From assembly GCA_900550035.1 (NCBI GenBank), contig URQS01000001.1:62001-126000 (forward strand): a DNA stretch of 64,000 nt, written 5' to 3'. Both the position numbers and the translations under genes were made by a program. Of the stretch, positions 45,450 to 53,283 are shown piece after piece (position 1 is the first letter of the stretch; every line of letters starts with the position of its first letter). The notes beneath the pieces were generated by a model that made no database searches, was not told the origin of the DNA, and saw only the letters and a program-made list of their open reading frames with translations. Source of the stretch: an uncultured Prevotella sp. (GTDB taxonomy: Bacteria > Bacteroidota > Bacteroidia > Bacteroidales > Bacteroidaceae).

Positions 45450-46423
45450 TACCATCCCGATGTTGCTCCGCCGCCGCCCGTTGAGCCTCCGCCGAAGTTG
45501 CCACCGAAGCTGCCGCCACCGAATCCACCGCCTCTGTGTCCGCTTCCGAACATCGAGCCGAGCATGGCGCCAGTTGCCATGGCGCTGCCGCTGTCGTCGT
45601 CTTCGTTGGAGTCTTTGGTTACGGTGTGTCCGCAGTATTTACATACATATGTGGTGCGCAGTATTCGACGCACTATGCGTCCGTTCTGGTCTTTCACCGC
45701 CATATGCTGCTCCCTCACCTTGCGCAGGGCGCTACGCTTCTTGCATTTAGGACAGCGTTGCTGCACACTCATAATATAAATGAATATCAGCATTGTTACT
45801 ACTATGGCTAAGAGAGTAATCATGATAGCCGATAAGTCGTCCTCGCCGCTGTCCTCTTCTGCCTGCATCGAGCCGTCGAGAGTCTTCGCCACGGCACGAA
45901 CGCCGCTCACCATACCGCTATCCCAGTTGCCTTTTCTGAAGCGTGGTATCATTATGGTGGTCTGGATGCGCTTCGACATGGCGTCGGTCATAGTGCCTTC
46001 TATGCCATATCCCGTAGTAAACCTTACCTTCTTCTGGTCCATTACGAAGAGTATGAGCAGTCCGTTGTCGCTCTTCTTCTTGCCTATTCCCCACTTGCGG
46101 AACAGTTCGTGGCCAAAGTCAAAGATGTCCTCGTCGCCTATGCTTGGCAGCATCACCACAGCTGTCTCTATGCCCGTGCTCTTCTCCAAGCGTCCGAGTA
46201 TGGCGTTGATAGAGTCGCGTGCTGTAGTAGAGAGAATGGCTGAAGGGTCGGTCACATACTGGCGCACGTCGCTAAGACGCACGTTGGGCACGTCGTCGAT
46301 GGTGTATTGCTTGGTGTCTGTGGCAGCGTTTGCCGTAAAGACAAAGAGCAGGGCTGCGATAAGAAGCCCCGCTCCCTTCACCCTTCCCCTAAGGGAGTGG
46401 TATAGAAAGTTTCTGATGTTCAT
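45449..46423 (-). CDS. TPM-domain membrane protein with Gly-rich tail
   Basis: 324 residues. The signal sequence (about 1-33) precedes a TPM domain (about 50-190): VTDPSAILSTTARDSINAIL, VVMLPSIGDEDIFDFGHELFRKWGIGKKKSDNGLLILFVMDQKKVRFTTGYG. A membrane helix (about 213-235) is followed by a cysteine-rich segment CPKCKK/CKYCGH, probably zinc binding. The tail is GGGFGGGSFGGN-like. TPM proteins are linked to membrane protein quality control and often pair with LemA, as here (lemA is directly upstream, 3-base gap). Confidence 0.9.
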   Translation of the reverse strand: MNIRNFLYHSLRGRVKGAGLLIAALLFVFTANAATDTKQYTIDDVPNVRLSDVRQYVTDPSAILSTTARDSINAILGRLEKSTGIETAVVMLPSIGDEDIFDFGHELFRKWGIGKKKSDNGLLILFVMDQKKVRFTTGYGIEGTMTDAMSKRIQTTIMIPRFRKGNWDSGMVSGVRAVAKTLDGSMQAEEDSGEDDLSAIMITLLAIVVTMLIFIYIMSVQQRCPKCKKRSALRKVREQHMAVKDQNGRIVRRILRTTYVCKYCGHTVTKDSNEDDDSGSAMATGAMLGSMFGSGHRGGGFGGGSFGGNFGGGSTGGGGATSGW

Positions 46424-46426
46424 TGT

Positions 46427-47023
46427 TTAGAACTCTACTTTAGGAGCTTTCTCGGCTCCAGCCTCAGCCTCGAAGTAGTTCTTCTTGTCAAAACCGCAGA
46501 TGCCTGCAATCAGACTCTTCGGGAATCGGCGTATTGCCACATTATATTCCTTGGCTGCATCGTTGAAGTCCTTACGGGCTACGTTGATGCGGTTCTCGGT
46601 GCCTTCCAGCTGCGACTGCAGTTCGAGGAAGTTCTGGTTGGCCTTGAGGTCGGGATAGTTCTCGGTGATGGCGAGCAGTTTGCCCAGTGCCGTTGTCACG
46701 TCGCCCTGTGCCTTCTGATACTGTGCCAGCTGCTGCGGAGTACAGTTGGACGGGTCAATCTTCACCTGAGTGGCCTGCGAGCGTGCAGCCATCACAGCCT
46801 CCAGTGTCTGGCTCTCGTGCTTGGCATAGCCCTTCACGGTGCTCACGAGGTTAGGAATAAGGTCGGAGCGGCGCTGATACTGGGTCTCAACGTTTGCCCA
46901 TTTGTTGTTGACTGATTCGTCCATGTCTACCAGTCCGTTATATCCGCCCACGCCCCAGAGCACGAGCACCAGAATCACCACACCAGCGATGATCCATCCT
47001 AAATGTTTTGGTCGTTTGTTCAT
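46427..47023 (-). CDS. lemA: LemA-family protein
   Basis: 198 residues. An N-terminal membrane helix (about 10-28) is followed by YNGLVDMDESVNNKWANVETQYQRRSDLIPNLV, the LemA signature, and a helical bundle ending with AVRRFPKS-type IRRFPKSLIAGICGFDKKNYFEAEAGAEKAP. Function is not settled. The conserved pairing with a TPM protein suggests a shared membrane role. It leads the lemA-TPM pair. Confidence 0.95.
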   Translation of the reverse strand: MNKRPKHLGWIIAGVVILVLVLWGVGGYNGLVDMDESVNNKWANVETQYQRRSDLIPNLVSTVKGYAKHESQTLEAVMAARSQATQVKIDPSNCTPQQLAQYQKAQGDVTTALGKLLAITENYPDLKANQNFLELQSQLEGTENRINVARKDFNDAAKEYNVAIRRFPKSLIAGICGFDKKNYFEAEAGAEKAPKVEF

Positions 47024-47053
47024 TTTTTCGTTGTTAATTTAATTAATTTATAA

Positions 47054-47122
47054 TTAGGAGGAGGGTGTGTCAAAAGTCAATTTATACCCTCCTGCGCAAT
47101 TTACCCACTTGTGGGTATTGCG
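47054..47122. repeat. Hairpin-rich spacer with a family-A/B-like end
   Basis: GGAGGGTGTGTCAAAAG at 47060 matches the ends of the interspersed repeats and is closed by CCCTCC. Next comes CGCAATTTACCCAC-TT-GTGGGTATTGCG, a near-perfect dyad. It is probably a remnant of a repeat element. Confidence 0.5.
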
Positions 47123-47258
47123 TAAGTCGCTAACTCAGAGTAACTTTGTTGACGTGAAAATTCATAATGTTATTGTATAAAGATCAAAGGGGAGTGGCTG
47201 TGAAGTCAGTCCCTTTTTTCTTTTCACCACGTCGAGGTCACGCCATCTCAACCTCCAG

Positions 47259-48434
47259 TTAAAGCAGCGCTTTAATCTCAGCATCAATGTCCTTGATCTG
47301 TGCGTCGCGCTTCACCACGTTGCAGTTGCGGTCGAGCAGGAAGAATGTCGGCACCTGCTGCACGTTGTACAGTTGCAGAACGCGTGAGTCGTCGTCAACG
47401 CGTGTGCTTATCCAGGGCAGGGCAGCGGTCTGAGTCTTCCAGAAGTGCTCGTCGCCGTCAACGCTCACCTGATAGATTTCCAGTCCGGCAGCGTGGTATT
47501 TGTTATACAGTTCGCGCAGCATCATGATGCGCTGCATTGACTTCTCGTTGGCGAAGAGGTGGAAGTCGAGCAGCACCACCTTGCCATTGAGCGACGACAG
47601 GCGGCGTTCGTTGCCCTTGTTGTCGGTCAGAGTGAAGTCGATTACGCCAGAAGTGTTCACCTTCTGTGCGTCAAGTATGCCTTGCGCCTGCTTGCTCTTG
47701 AGTATGCGTATGTCCTTCATGCCCTCGATGGCTATGTTGTGCAGGTTCTCGCCGCGCTCCTCGTTAGGATAGAATGTGTCCCAACTTGTAGCCACAGCAG
47801 CAAACACCTTTACGTCCTGCTCCGACGAGCGTGGATTGAATATCAGTACGGGCTGTCCGCCGGCGTTCAGAGTCTGGAACAGTGCGAAGTAAGACGAGGC
47901 CTTCATCGGCTCCTTGAAGATGTATTCGGTCTTTACGCGAGTCTTGTAAGCCTCAATGACGCGCATCACGCTGTCGTTTACGGCAGCTGCGTTAAGCTGC
48001 GGGTTCTGGGCTATGGCGTTCAGCTGAGTCTGCAGTCCCATCTGCATCAGTGTCAGCTCCTTGATGCGCGAGCAGTCTTCCGATCCGCTCACCTCATACT
48101 GCGATGCCATGCCGGGATATTCAGCCTTGATGTTTACCGTCTCGGTAGAGTCGATGGCAATGTTTATTATTTGTCCTGCAATGCGCAGACGATAGAACTC
48201 CGGTGCTGCTGGCGCTTTCTCGTCGAATGCGAAGGTGCCGTCGGCCGACAATTTTACCGAGTCGACAACCACCGGACCGTTCAGGCTCATGTTCTCAAAG
48301 TAGAGAGTTGAGTCGGCGGCGTTGCCGATGGTGCCGTTGACGTGGAATTTCTTCTCGTTGCATGAGGCCATGCCCAACACTGCCACTGCCGCCATAGCAA
48401 TGGCGAAAAGGCTGTTTAATGATTTTATCTTCAT
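47259..48434 (-). CDS. DUF4369/thioredoxin-fold lipoprotein lacking the CXXC pair
   Basis: 391 residues. Lipoprotein signal ending GMASC (Cys25). An N-terminal DUF4369-like beta domain (about 27-130) and a helical middle precede a TlpA-type thioredoxin fold (about 265-391): NGKVVLLDFHLFANEKS..., PWISTRVDDDSRVLQLYNVQQVPTFFLLDRN. Where TlpA proteins have DFWATWCxPC this one reads DFHLFANEKS, so both redox cysteines are missing. The cis-Pro strand (QQVPTFFL) remains. It is likely a non-redox binding protein at the membrane. Confidence 0.88.
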   Translation of the reverse strand: MKIKSLNSLFAIAMAAVAVLGMASCNEKKFHVNGTIGNAADSTLYFENMSLNGPVVVDSVKLSADGTFAFDEKAPAAPEFYRLRIAGQIINIAIDSTETVNIKAEYPGMASQYEVSGSEDCSRIKELTLMQMGLQTQLNAIAQNPQLNAAAVNDSVMRVIEAYKTRVKTEYIFKEPMKASSYFALFQTLNAGGQPVLIFNPRSSEQDVKVFAAVATSWDTFYPNEERGENLHNIAIEGMKDIRILKSKQAQGILDAQKVNTSGVIDFTLTDNKGNERRLSSLNGKVVLLDFHLFANEKSMQRIMMLRELYNKYHAAGLEIYQVSVDGDEHFWKTQTAALPWISTRVDDDSRVLQLYNVQQVPTFFLLDRNCNVVKRDAQIKDIDAEIKALL

Positions 48435-48494
48435 TGTTTTTTGTTATTATGCTTTATATAAAAATGTGTATCGTTCGACTAATAGTTTGCAAAC

Positions 48495-49058
48495 TTACAC
48501 ATTTTTATCCACATTTTCGTGTATTTCTTTCGAAAAACACTCTTCGCGTCCGAGGAATTTGATGAGTCCCCAGCGTACGCTGCGCAGTCCGAACTGCTCG
48601 GTGTGTATGTCGTCGGGGCTTACCCACATACACTCTGCGGCGTCGTCGTTGGCTGTGAGTACGCTCTCGTCCTCTACCTTGCACTCGAAGAACATGTCGA
48701 GAGTGTGTATGTCGATGCGGCTGTAACGGTAGATGTTGGGCAGCGAGAACAGATACTTTGCTTCGGTCACCTTCAGTCCTGTCTCCTCCATCACCTCGCG
48801 TGCAACGCCCTGTTCGGCTGTCTCGCCCAGTTCGGCAAAACCTCCGGGCAGGTCGAGTGTGCCCTTGGCGGGTTCGTTGCGGCGGCGTTCTACTAATATC
48901 TCGCCCTTGCTGTTTGTTATGATTGCTACGTTGGCTGAGCTGGGATTCATAAACATTTCGAATCTGCAATTCTCACATTTTTTGCTTGATTTACTGTTCT
49001 CTACAAAGTGATGACTGCCACACATGGGGCAATACTCAAATTTCTCTAATGGATGCAT
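48495..49058 (-). CDS. Nudix hydrolase with N-terminal zinc ribbon
   Basis: 187 residues. A four-cysteine zinc ribbon (CPMCG at 10-14, CENCR at 28-32) precedes a Nudix domain with the complete box G73-x5-E79-x7-R87-E88-x2-E91-E92-x-G94. It hydrolyses a nucleoside diphosphate derivative. Zinc-ribbon Nudix proteins of this layout are often close to NADH pyrophosphatase or ADP-ribose hydrolases; the substrate is not clear. Confidence 0.9.
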   Translation of the reverse strand: MHPLEKFEYCPMCGSHHFVENSKSSKKCENCRFEMFMNPSSANVAIITNSKGEILVERRRNEPAKGTLDLPGGFAELGETAEQGVAREVMEETGLKVTEAKYLFSLPNIYRYSRIDIHTLDMFFECKVEDESVLTANDDAAECMWVSPDDIHTEQFGLRSVRWGLIKFLGREECFSKEIHENVDKNV

Positions 49059-49103
49059 GTGTAGTAAATTTTAAAATACTCTGCAATATTACTAAAAAAA
49101 GGT

Positions 49104-49111
49104 TACCTTTG
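49104..49111 (+). promoter_or_regulatory. -7 element upstream of the alpha/beta hydrolase
   Basis: TACCTTTG on the plus strand, 51 bases before the ATG at 49163. No clear TTTG box. Confidence 0.45.
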
Positions 49112-49162
49112 CAAGATAAAAGACAATTATTAGTAAGATAAATCTAAAAACTTATATCAGAA

Positions 49163-49987
49163 ATGAGAAAATTGAAATCATTCGCTTTACTTGTTGTGCT
49201 TCTTGCCGTGTCCGTATCGGCTATGGCACAGCGTGCTTTCGACGTTAACCTATGGGATGCTAAGGCTCCTAATAAAAACGGACTGCAGGATACTGCCTAC
49301 ATCAAGGTTTTCCTGCCCGATGCCAAGCGTGCTACTGGTCGCGCCGTGGTAATTTGTCCGGGTGGAGGCTATGCTCATCTGGCTATGAATCATGAGGGAA
49401 CCCAGTGGGCGCCCTTCTTCAACAATATGGGCATTGCTACTATCGTGTTGCATTATCGTATGCCCAACGGCAATGTCAAGGTGCCTATTAGCGATGCCGA
49501 GGAGGCTATACGCATTGTTCGCAGCAATGCCAAGTCGTGGCATATCAATGCCTCTGATGTGGGCATAATGGGATTCTCGGCTGGCGGCCATCTTGCCTCT
49601 ACTATAGCCACACAGTCGAAAGGCAATGCCAAGCCCAATTTCCAGATTCTCTTCTATCCCGTCATAACAATGCTCCAGGGCTACACCCATCAGGGTTCGC
49701 ACGACAATCTCTTGGGCCATAACGCCAGTAAGAAGGACGAGCAGAAGTACTGTTCCGACCTTCAGGTGACACGTGTCACACCGCGTGCCTGCCTTCTTCT
49801 CTCCGACGACGACCATACAGTGTTGCCTATCAATGGTGTCAACTACTACGCCGAGCTCTATCGTCACGACGTGCCGGCATCTATCTATGTCTATCCTACT
49901 GGTGGCCACGGATGGGGCATGAACACCTCGTTTGCCTATCATACTGAGATGCTCCTCAATCTGAAGGGATGGCTTGAGAGCTTTTAA
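49163..49987 (+). CDS. Secreted alpha/beta hydrolase, acetyl-esterase-like
   Basis: 274 residues. The signal peptide MRKLKSFALLVVLLAVSVSAMA is followed by an esterase fold. VVICPGGGYAHLA is the oxyanion region, GFSAGGHLAS holds the nucleophile serine, LLLSDDDHTVLP the acid and GGHGWGM the histidine. Such proteins include xylan and other carbohydrate acetyl esterases; acetylated glycan is a reasonable substrate guess. It is on the plus strand, divergent from the Nudix gene. Confidence 0.88.
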   Translation: MRKLKSFALLVVLLAVSVSAMAQRAFDVNLWDAKAPNKNGLQDTAYIKVFLPDAKRATGRAVVICPGGGYAHLAMNHEGTQWAPFFNNMGIATIVLHYRMPNGNVKVPISDAEEAIRIVRSNAKSWHINASDVGIMGFSAGGHLASTIATQSKGNAKPNFQILFYPVITMLQGYTHQGSHDNLLGHNASKKDEQKYCSDLQVTRVTPRACLLLSDDDHTVLPINGVNYYAELYRHDVPASIYVYPTGGHGWGMNTSFAYHTEMLLNLKGWLESF

Positions 49988-50025
49988 TGCCTAAACATAC
50001 GTGTTAAACCTATATATTTAAGCCT

Positions 50026-50466
50026 ATGAAGACTGAACACATCTTGATAATGCGTTTCTTTACTCCCGACGAGGTGGCAATGCTTGTACCCGTGGTAAGA
50101 GCGCTCGCACAGCAATATCCCGACCTGCGTGTCACCGTGCTTAGCCAACCTTCAGCCCGCCCGTTGTTTGAAGATATGGCACACAACGTAGGGTTTATGG
50201 CTGCCGACCTCAATGGCGAGTATCATGGCGTGAAGGGACTCAATGCCCTCTATCGCCGTCTTGTTGCCAAGAACTTCACAGCCATTGCCGACATGCACAA
50301 CTTCTTGCGTTCGTCATACCTGCGCATGCGTTTCAATCTTTCGAGCTATCGTGTTGAGCATATCGACAACCACCGCCATTCTTCCCAACCCCTCCCGCCC
50401 CTCACCGACGACTATATCGATGTGCTCGCAAGGTTAGGGTATGAGGTTAGCGTAAACAACAAGTAG
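50026..50466 (+). CDS. Truncated glycosyltransferase family 9 (heptosyltransferase-like)
   Basis: 146 residues, against roughly 330-350 for the family. Only the N-terminal Rossmann half remains: ILIMRFFTPDEVAMLVPVVRAL, LRVTVLSQPSARPLFE, and AIADMHNFLRSSYLRM. The donor-binding C-terminal half is absent. The stop codon TAG (50464-50466) directly abuts the family-A element at 50467, and no continuation is seen beyond the element. It is probably a nonfunctional remnant, or a shortened form. Confidence 0.75.
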   Translation: MKTEHILIMRFFTPDEVAMLVPVVRALAQQYPDLRVTVLSQPSARPLFEDMAHNVGFMAADLNGEYHGVKGLNALYRRLVAKNFTAIADMHNFLRSSYLRMRFNLSSYRVEHIDNHRHSSQPLPPLTDDYIDVLARLGYEVSVNNK

Positions 50467-50642
50467 GAGAGTGTGTCAAAACAGAAGTTAGAGGAAGTTT
50501 GGGCTTTGCCCGTAGTTAATAGAAGTTAGCGGACATATGTATAAATTGCTGAAAGACAAAGCATTTGTCCGTTAACTTCCATTCATCGTAGATGGATTAA
50601 CTTCTTCTTAACTTCCTCTAACTCCTATTCTGACACGCCCTC
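50467..50642 (+). repeat. Family-A interspersed element, copy 4
   Basis: 176 bp in the orientation of copy 1, with slightly diverged ends (GAGAGTGTGTCAAAA and TGACACGCCCTC). It begins at the base after the truncated GT9 stop codon and ends 8 bp from the M15 peptidase stop. Confidence 0.8.
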
Positions 50643-50650
50643 CTAAGCTT

Positions 50651-51172
50651 CTACTTCACTTCAATCCATGCTTGCCGACGGTTGTTGCCGTCGGTGCGGT
50701 AGCTCACGTGCAGCCACCGCGTTGCAGTCTTGCGCCTTTGTTCGTAGATAAGCTGGTCGAAGTCGAGGTTGCACCTTATGTAATCATACATCTTCATGCC
50801 CACCTCAGCGTTTGGCACGTTGATGTCGGCTGCCTCGCCCAGAGTGTGTTGCGATGTAGCCACGCCTCCCACCTTTGCATTGACGCTTGGCGAACGGTAG
50901 CCGCTCGTGATGCGTATCATGCCAAACCGTCGGCGCAACGGTTCGAGCACATTCTCACACAGCGCCTTCAGCCGCGCCACCGTCTCTTCCGATGGTGTGT
51001 TGTCTATGCCGTGGCGTATTGCTGTGGCAGAGATTATAAACTCGCGCAGGCAGAAGTGCTGGGTCAACTGTGTGGTTGGCAATAGGTCGTACACTGATTC
51101 TACGACCATCATCTGTTGTACGTTTGTACAAGTGGCTGCCGCCAATGCGACAGCCATTTCTGTGTTCTTCAT
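50651..51172 (-). CDS. M15-family (D-Ala-D-Ala carboxypeptidase-like) peptidase
   Basis: 173 residues from ATG 51172. The zinc ligands are in ATSQHTLGEAADI (His and Asp) and RWLHVSYR (His). ITSGYRSPSVNAKVGGV is the family core. It cleaves peptidoglycan cross-bridges or stem peptides. The N-terminus (MKNTEMAVALAAATCTN) is not a clear signal peptide. Similar proteins occur in phages as endolysins, but no phage genes surround it. A -7 element at 51222-51229 (TACTTTTG) lies upstream. Confidence 0.85.
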   Translation of the reverse strand: MKNTEMAVALAAATCTNVQQMMVVESVYDLLPTTQLTQHFCLREFIISATAIRHGIDNTPSEETVARLKALCENVLEPLRRRFGMIRITSGYRSPSVNAKVGGVATSQHTLGEAADINVPNAEVGMKMYDYIRCNLDFDQLIYEQRRKTATRWLHVSYRTDGNNRRQAWIEVK

Positions 51173-51221
51173 TGTGTGTGTTGGATTATTAATAGTTAAG
51201 ACGTCAAGTAATTTGATGGTG

Positions 51222-51229
51222 CAAAAGTA
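51222..51229 (-). promoter_or_regulatory. -7 element of the M15 peptidase gene
   Basis: TACTTTTG on the minus strand, 49 bases before ATG 51172, which supports that start over the upstream TTG at 51235. Confidence 0.4.
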
Positions 51230-51505
51230 ACGCACTAAATGGAAACAATATTACCATTTCCAATTGTTTTCGTTGTATAAAGTTAACCTATAGATACCGT
51301 TACATGCGTGTTTTTAACAACATTATGAACTATTTCCATTAATTTCCACCAATGAATATAGTTCACCATGGGGCAACAAGGTTCTATTTCCTGTGAGTAT
51401 CCCCTGACGTTCTTCATTTATACATTTATAGTACTCGGAATGTTAAAAATAGGCTTTCTACGAAATTTTTTCTTTGATTTTCTTGATAATTCTATTTTGA
51501 CACTT

Positions 51506-51513
51506 TATTTTTG
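51506..51513 (+). promoter_or_regulatory. -7 element at the left end of the toxin island
   Basis: TATTTTTG on the plus strand, with CTTG about 20 bases upstream. It would drive rightward transcription through 51542-53038. The stretch 51230-51500 is AT-rich and shows no gene. Confidence 0.4.
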
Positions 51514-51541
51514 CAAAAAAAATGATAAAAGAATTTAAAGT

Positions 51542-51688
51542 ATGAAATACTTGAAAACCATCTTGTTATATGTCACGTATATGTCGCATATCTTTCCGAT
51601 TCGTGGCGTTTGCTTTCGGTTGGCTTACAGCAGTACCAACTTTTTTCCTATTATAGAACCTTTTGCCTTTAGTATTGGATATTGTTAA
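51542..51688 (+). CDS. Possible 48-aa ORF of unknown function
   Basis: ATG 51542 to TAA 51688. The start MKYLKTILLYVTYMSHIFPI resembles a degenerate signal sequence; the C-terminus is aromatic (FPIIEPFAFSIGYC). It follows a -7 element by 28 bases. It may be a leader remnant of a decayed gene. Low confidence. Confidence 0.2.
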   Translation: MKYLKTILLYVTYMSHIFPIRGVCFRLAYSSTNFFPIIEPFAFSIGYC

Positions 51689-51771
51689 ATATATCCTATA
51701 TAAGTTCAAATTCTTATTAACATGAATGTTTTATAAGCATCTATTTAACTGTTAACTAAAATTTTAAATAG

Positions 51772-52194
51772 ATGAAAAATAAAGTTATTTTACTGATGCT
51801 GCTGTTTGTCTTTACTTATACTAAGACTAAGGCACAGGGGCAGACGGTTGTATACAAATATAATTCACAAGGTTGTTGTACTTCCCGGGTTATTAGGGGA
51901 ACACTTCCAAAATCCAGAAAAGCTCCGAACTCTTCTACAGACACAAAATTGTTAAAAGTAGACTTCTCTCCATCACCGACTTTTCAAGATCAACTTTCTA
52001 TCTCTGTTATGGGATTGCCTTCAGACCATAAATTATCATACATCATGGCAAATGTATCAGGTCAAGTTGCCTTCAATGGTTTAATTGGGAATGGAAGTAT
52101 TACCTTAACGACCACAAACCTGCCAAAAGGAATTTACATTGTTAAAGTAAGTGGAGAGGACTTTGAAAAATCATATAAATTGCTTAAAAATTAG
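51772..52194 (+). CDS. Small secreted protein with T9SS-type C-terminal domain
   Basis: 140 residues. Signal peptide about 1-21 (..YTKTKA). After a short N-terminal segment with YNSQGCC, residues about 62-140 form a beta-sandwich domain: LKVDFSPSPTFQDQLSISVMG, LTTTNLPKGIYIVKVSGEDFEKSYKLLKN. This matches the type A T9SS sorting domain, with GIYIVKV and a basic Lys-containing end. It therefore consists of little more than the export signal. It is five bases upstream of the RHS stump and AT-rich like the rest of the island. Confidence 0.7.
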   Translation: MKNKVILLMLLFVFTYTKTKAQGQTVVYKYNSQGCCTSRVIRGTLPKSRKAPNSSTDTKLLKVDFSPSPTFQDQLSISVMGLPSDHKLSYIMANVSGQVAFNGLIGNGSITLTTTNLPKGIYIVKVSGEDFEKSYKLLKN

Positions 52195-52199
52195 AACTT

Positions 52200-52424
52200 A
52201 TGAAAAAACATTTACTTCTTTTGATATATTTATTGGTAACGCTAAGCAGTTTCGCACAGGACCGTCTTTATACTGATAAGGAACACGGAGGAGCCGAAAA
52301 TGGAGTTTTCGGCAAAATAAATGATGAGCTAAATGTTTCTCCTACAGGACAACTGTCATATGAAATCCCGATACCTGTTCTTCCTGGAACAGGGCTGCCT
52401 GATTGGCTACTTCGTTGTGGCTAA
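52200..52424 (+). pseudogene. N-terminal stump of an RHS-repeat protein
   Basis: 74 residues. The signal peptide MKKHLLLLIYLLVTLSSFA precedes LNVSPTGQLSYEIPIPVLPGTG, the usual start of Bacteroidetes RHS proteins. The text then departs from the expected continuation (..GMKPNLSITYNS) near 52393 and stops at 52424. The entire RHS-repeat shell is missing. It overlaps the next ORF by 22 bases in another frame. Confidence 0.7.
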
Positions 52425-53038
52425 GTGGATATGGTTTAAAAAGAGTAGAGTTAAATTTTATTAGTAAAATAGTTGTTAATACAACAGTAAGTGGACTTGT
52501 TGACGAAATGGGTGGGGGAAAGTTTGCAAATGGAGCTATAACGGGTGCTTTTGCCTATTTATTCAATGAGGCAATGCATAATGGTCCTACTCAGAAACAG
52601 CTAAAACAGATAGATGAAATTTACAGACAATCTCTCCTTGAAAATAGTACTCCTCGGGATTTTTACCGTTCTATTGGCCTACCTGAATACGATAATGCTT
52701 GTGCTGCAAGACTTAGTTATGCTTTGAATAAGTCAGGTATAAAGATTCCCAGTCTTCCAGGGCTGACTCGAAGAGGAACTGATGGAAATAACTATTTTAT
52801 GTTCGCAAAAGATATGGGAGCATGGTTTCAACAGAAGTGGGGAGTCCCTAGGATTTATACCAATCCTCGAAAATATACGTTAAAAAATGGTGTGGTTTTT
52901 CAAAGTGGTTTTTCAGGTGGAATCACTGGCCATGTAGAATATTTTTATTTAGGAAAGGATGGGCACTCTAATGGTGCTGGTGCTCGTGATTATTATAATA
53001 AAGGTGCAAGAACCGAATTATGGAAAAACGATAGATGA
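52403..53038 (+). CDS. RHS C-terminal fragment with Tae4-like amidase toxin domain
   Basis: Open frame of 211 codons; a TTG is at the 5' end and ATGs at 52508 and 52574. Residues about 30-58 (GLVDEMGGGKFANGAITGAFAYLFNEA) are the segment that joins RHS shells to their variable tips. Residues about 85-210 resemble the Tae4 peptidoglycan amidase family: NACAARLSYALNKSG with the predicted catalytic Cys100, TDGNNYFMFAKDM, WGVPRIYTNP, and GITGHVEYF with His177. Tae4 cuts the gamma-D-Glu-mDAP bond in stem peptides. Whether the orphan fragment is translated is uncertain because the N-terminal shell is lost. Confidence 0.72.
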   Translation: MATSLWLSGYGLKRVELNFISKIVVNTTVSGLVDEMGGGKFANGAITGAFAYLFNEAMHNGPTQKQLKQIDEIYRQSLLENSTPRDFYRSIGLPEYDNACAARLSYALNKSGIKIPSLPGLTRRGTDGNNYFMFAKDMGAWFQQKWGVPRIYTNPRKYTLKNGVVFQSGFSGGITGHVEYFYLGKDGHSNGAGARDYYNKGARTELWKNDR

Positions 53039-53047
53039 TAAAAATTA

Positions 53048-53229
53048 TTGCTGTCCGATAAAACCGAGTTATAACAAATAGCCATCGACTATCGTCGACG
53101 GCAAGAAATAGTATTGTTGCTGATAATGGTGTTCTTTTTGAACTTCATATTCTTTAAAAAAGGATTAGTTTTGAATTACCAAGCATATAAACCAGTATAT
53201 CAATAGGTTCCAATCCTATCGGACAGCAA
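53048..53229. mobile_element. Small inverted-repeat element (MITE-like)
   Basis: 182 bp bounded by a perfect 13-bp inverted pair, TTGCTGTCCGATA at 53048-53060 and its complement at 53217-53229. Inside are another dyad (CATCGAC-tat-CGTCGACG) and no ORF. It lies between the toxin fragment and the putative immunity gene. The parent element is not recognised. Confidence 0.6.
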
Positions 53230-53283
53230 GAATAAAAAAATAGAGTTCTACAAATTCATTAATTTTTTGCGTATTCTTAAATT

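Noticed and set aside
50651..51172. Prophage remnant suggested by the M15 peptidase
   Set aside because: No other phage-like gene is nearby, and such peptidases are common chromosomal genes in Bacteroidales.
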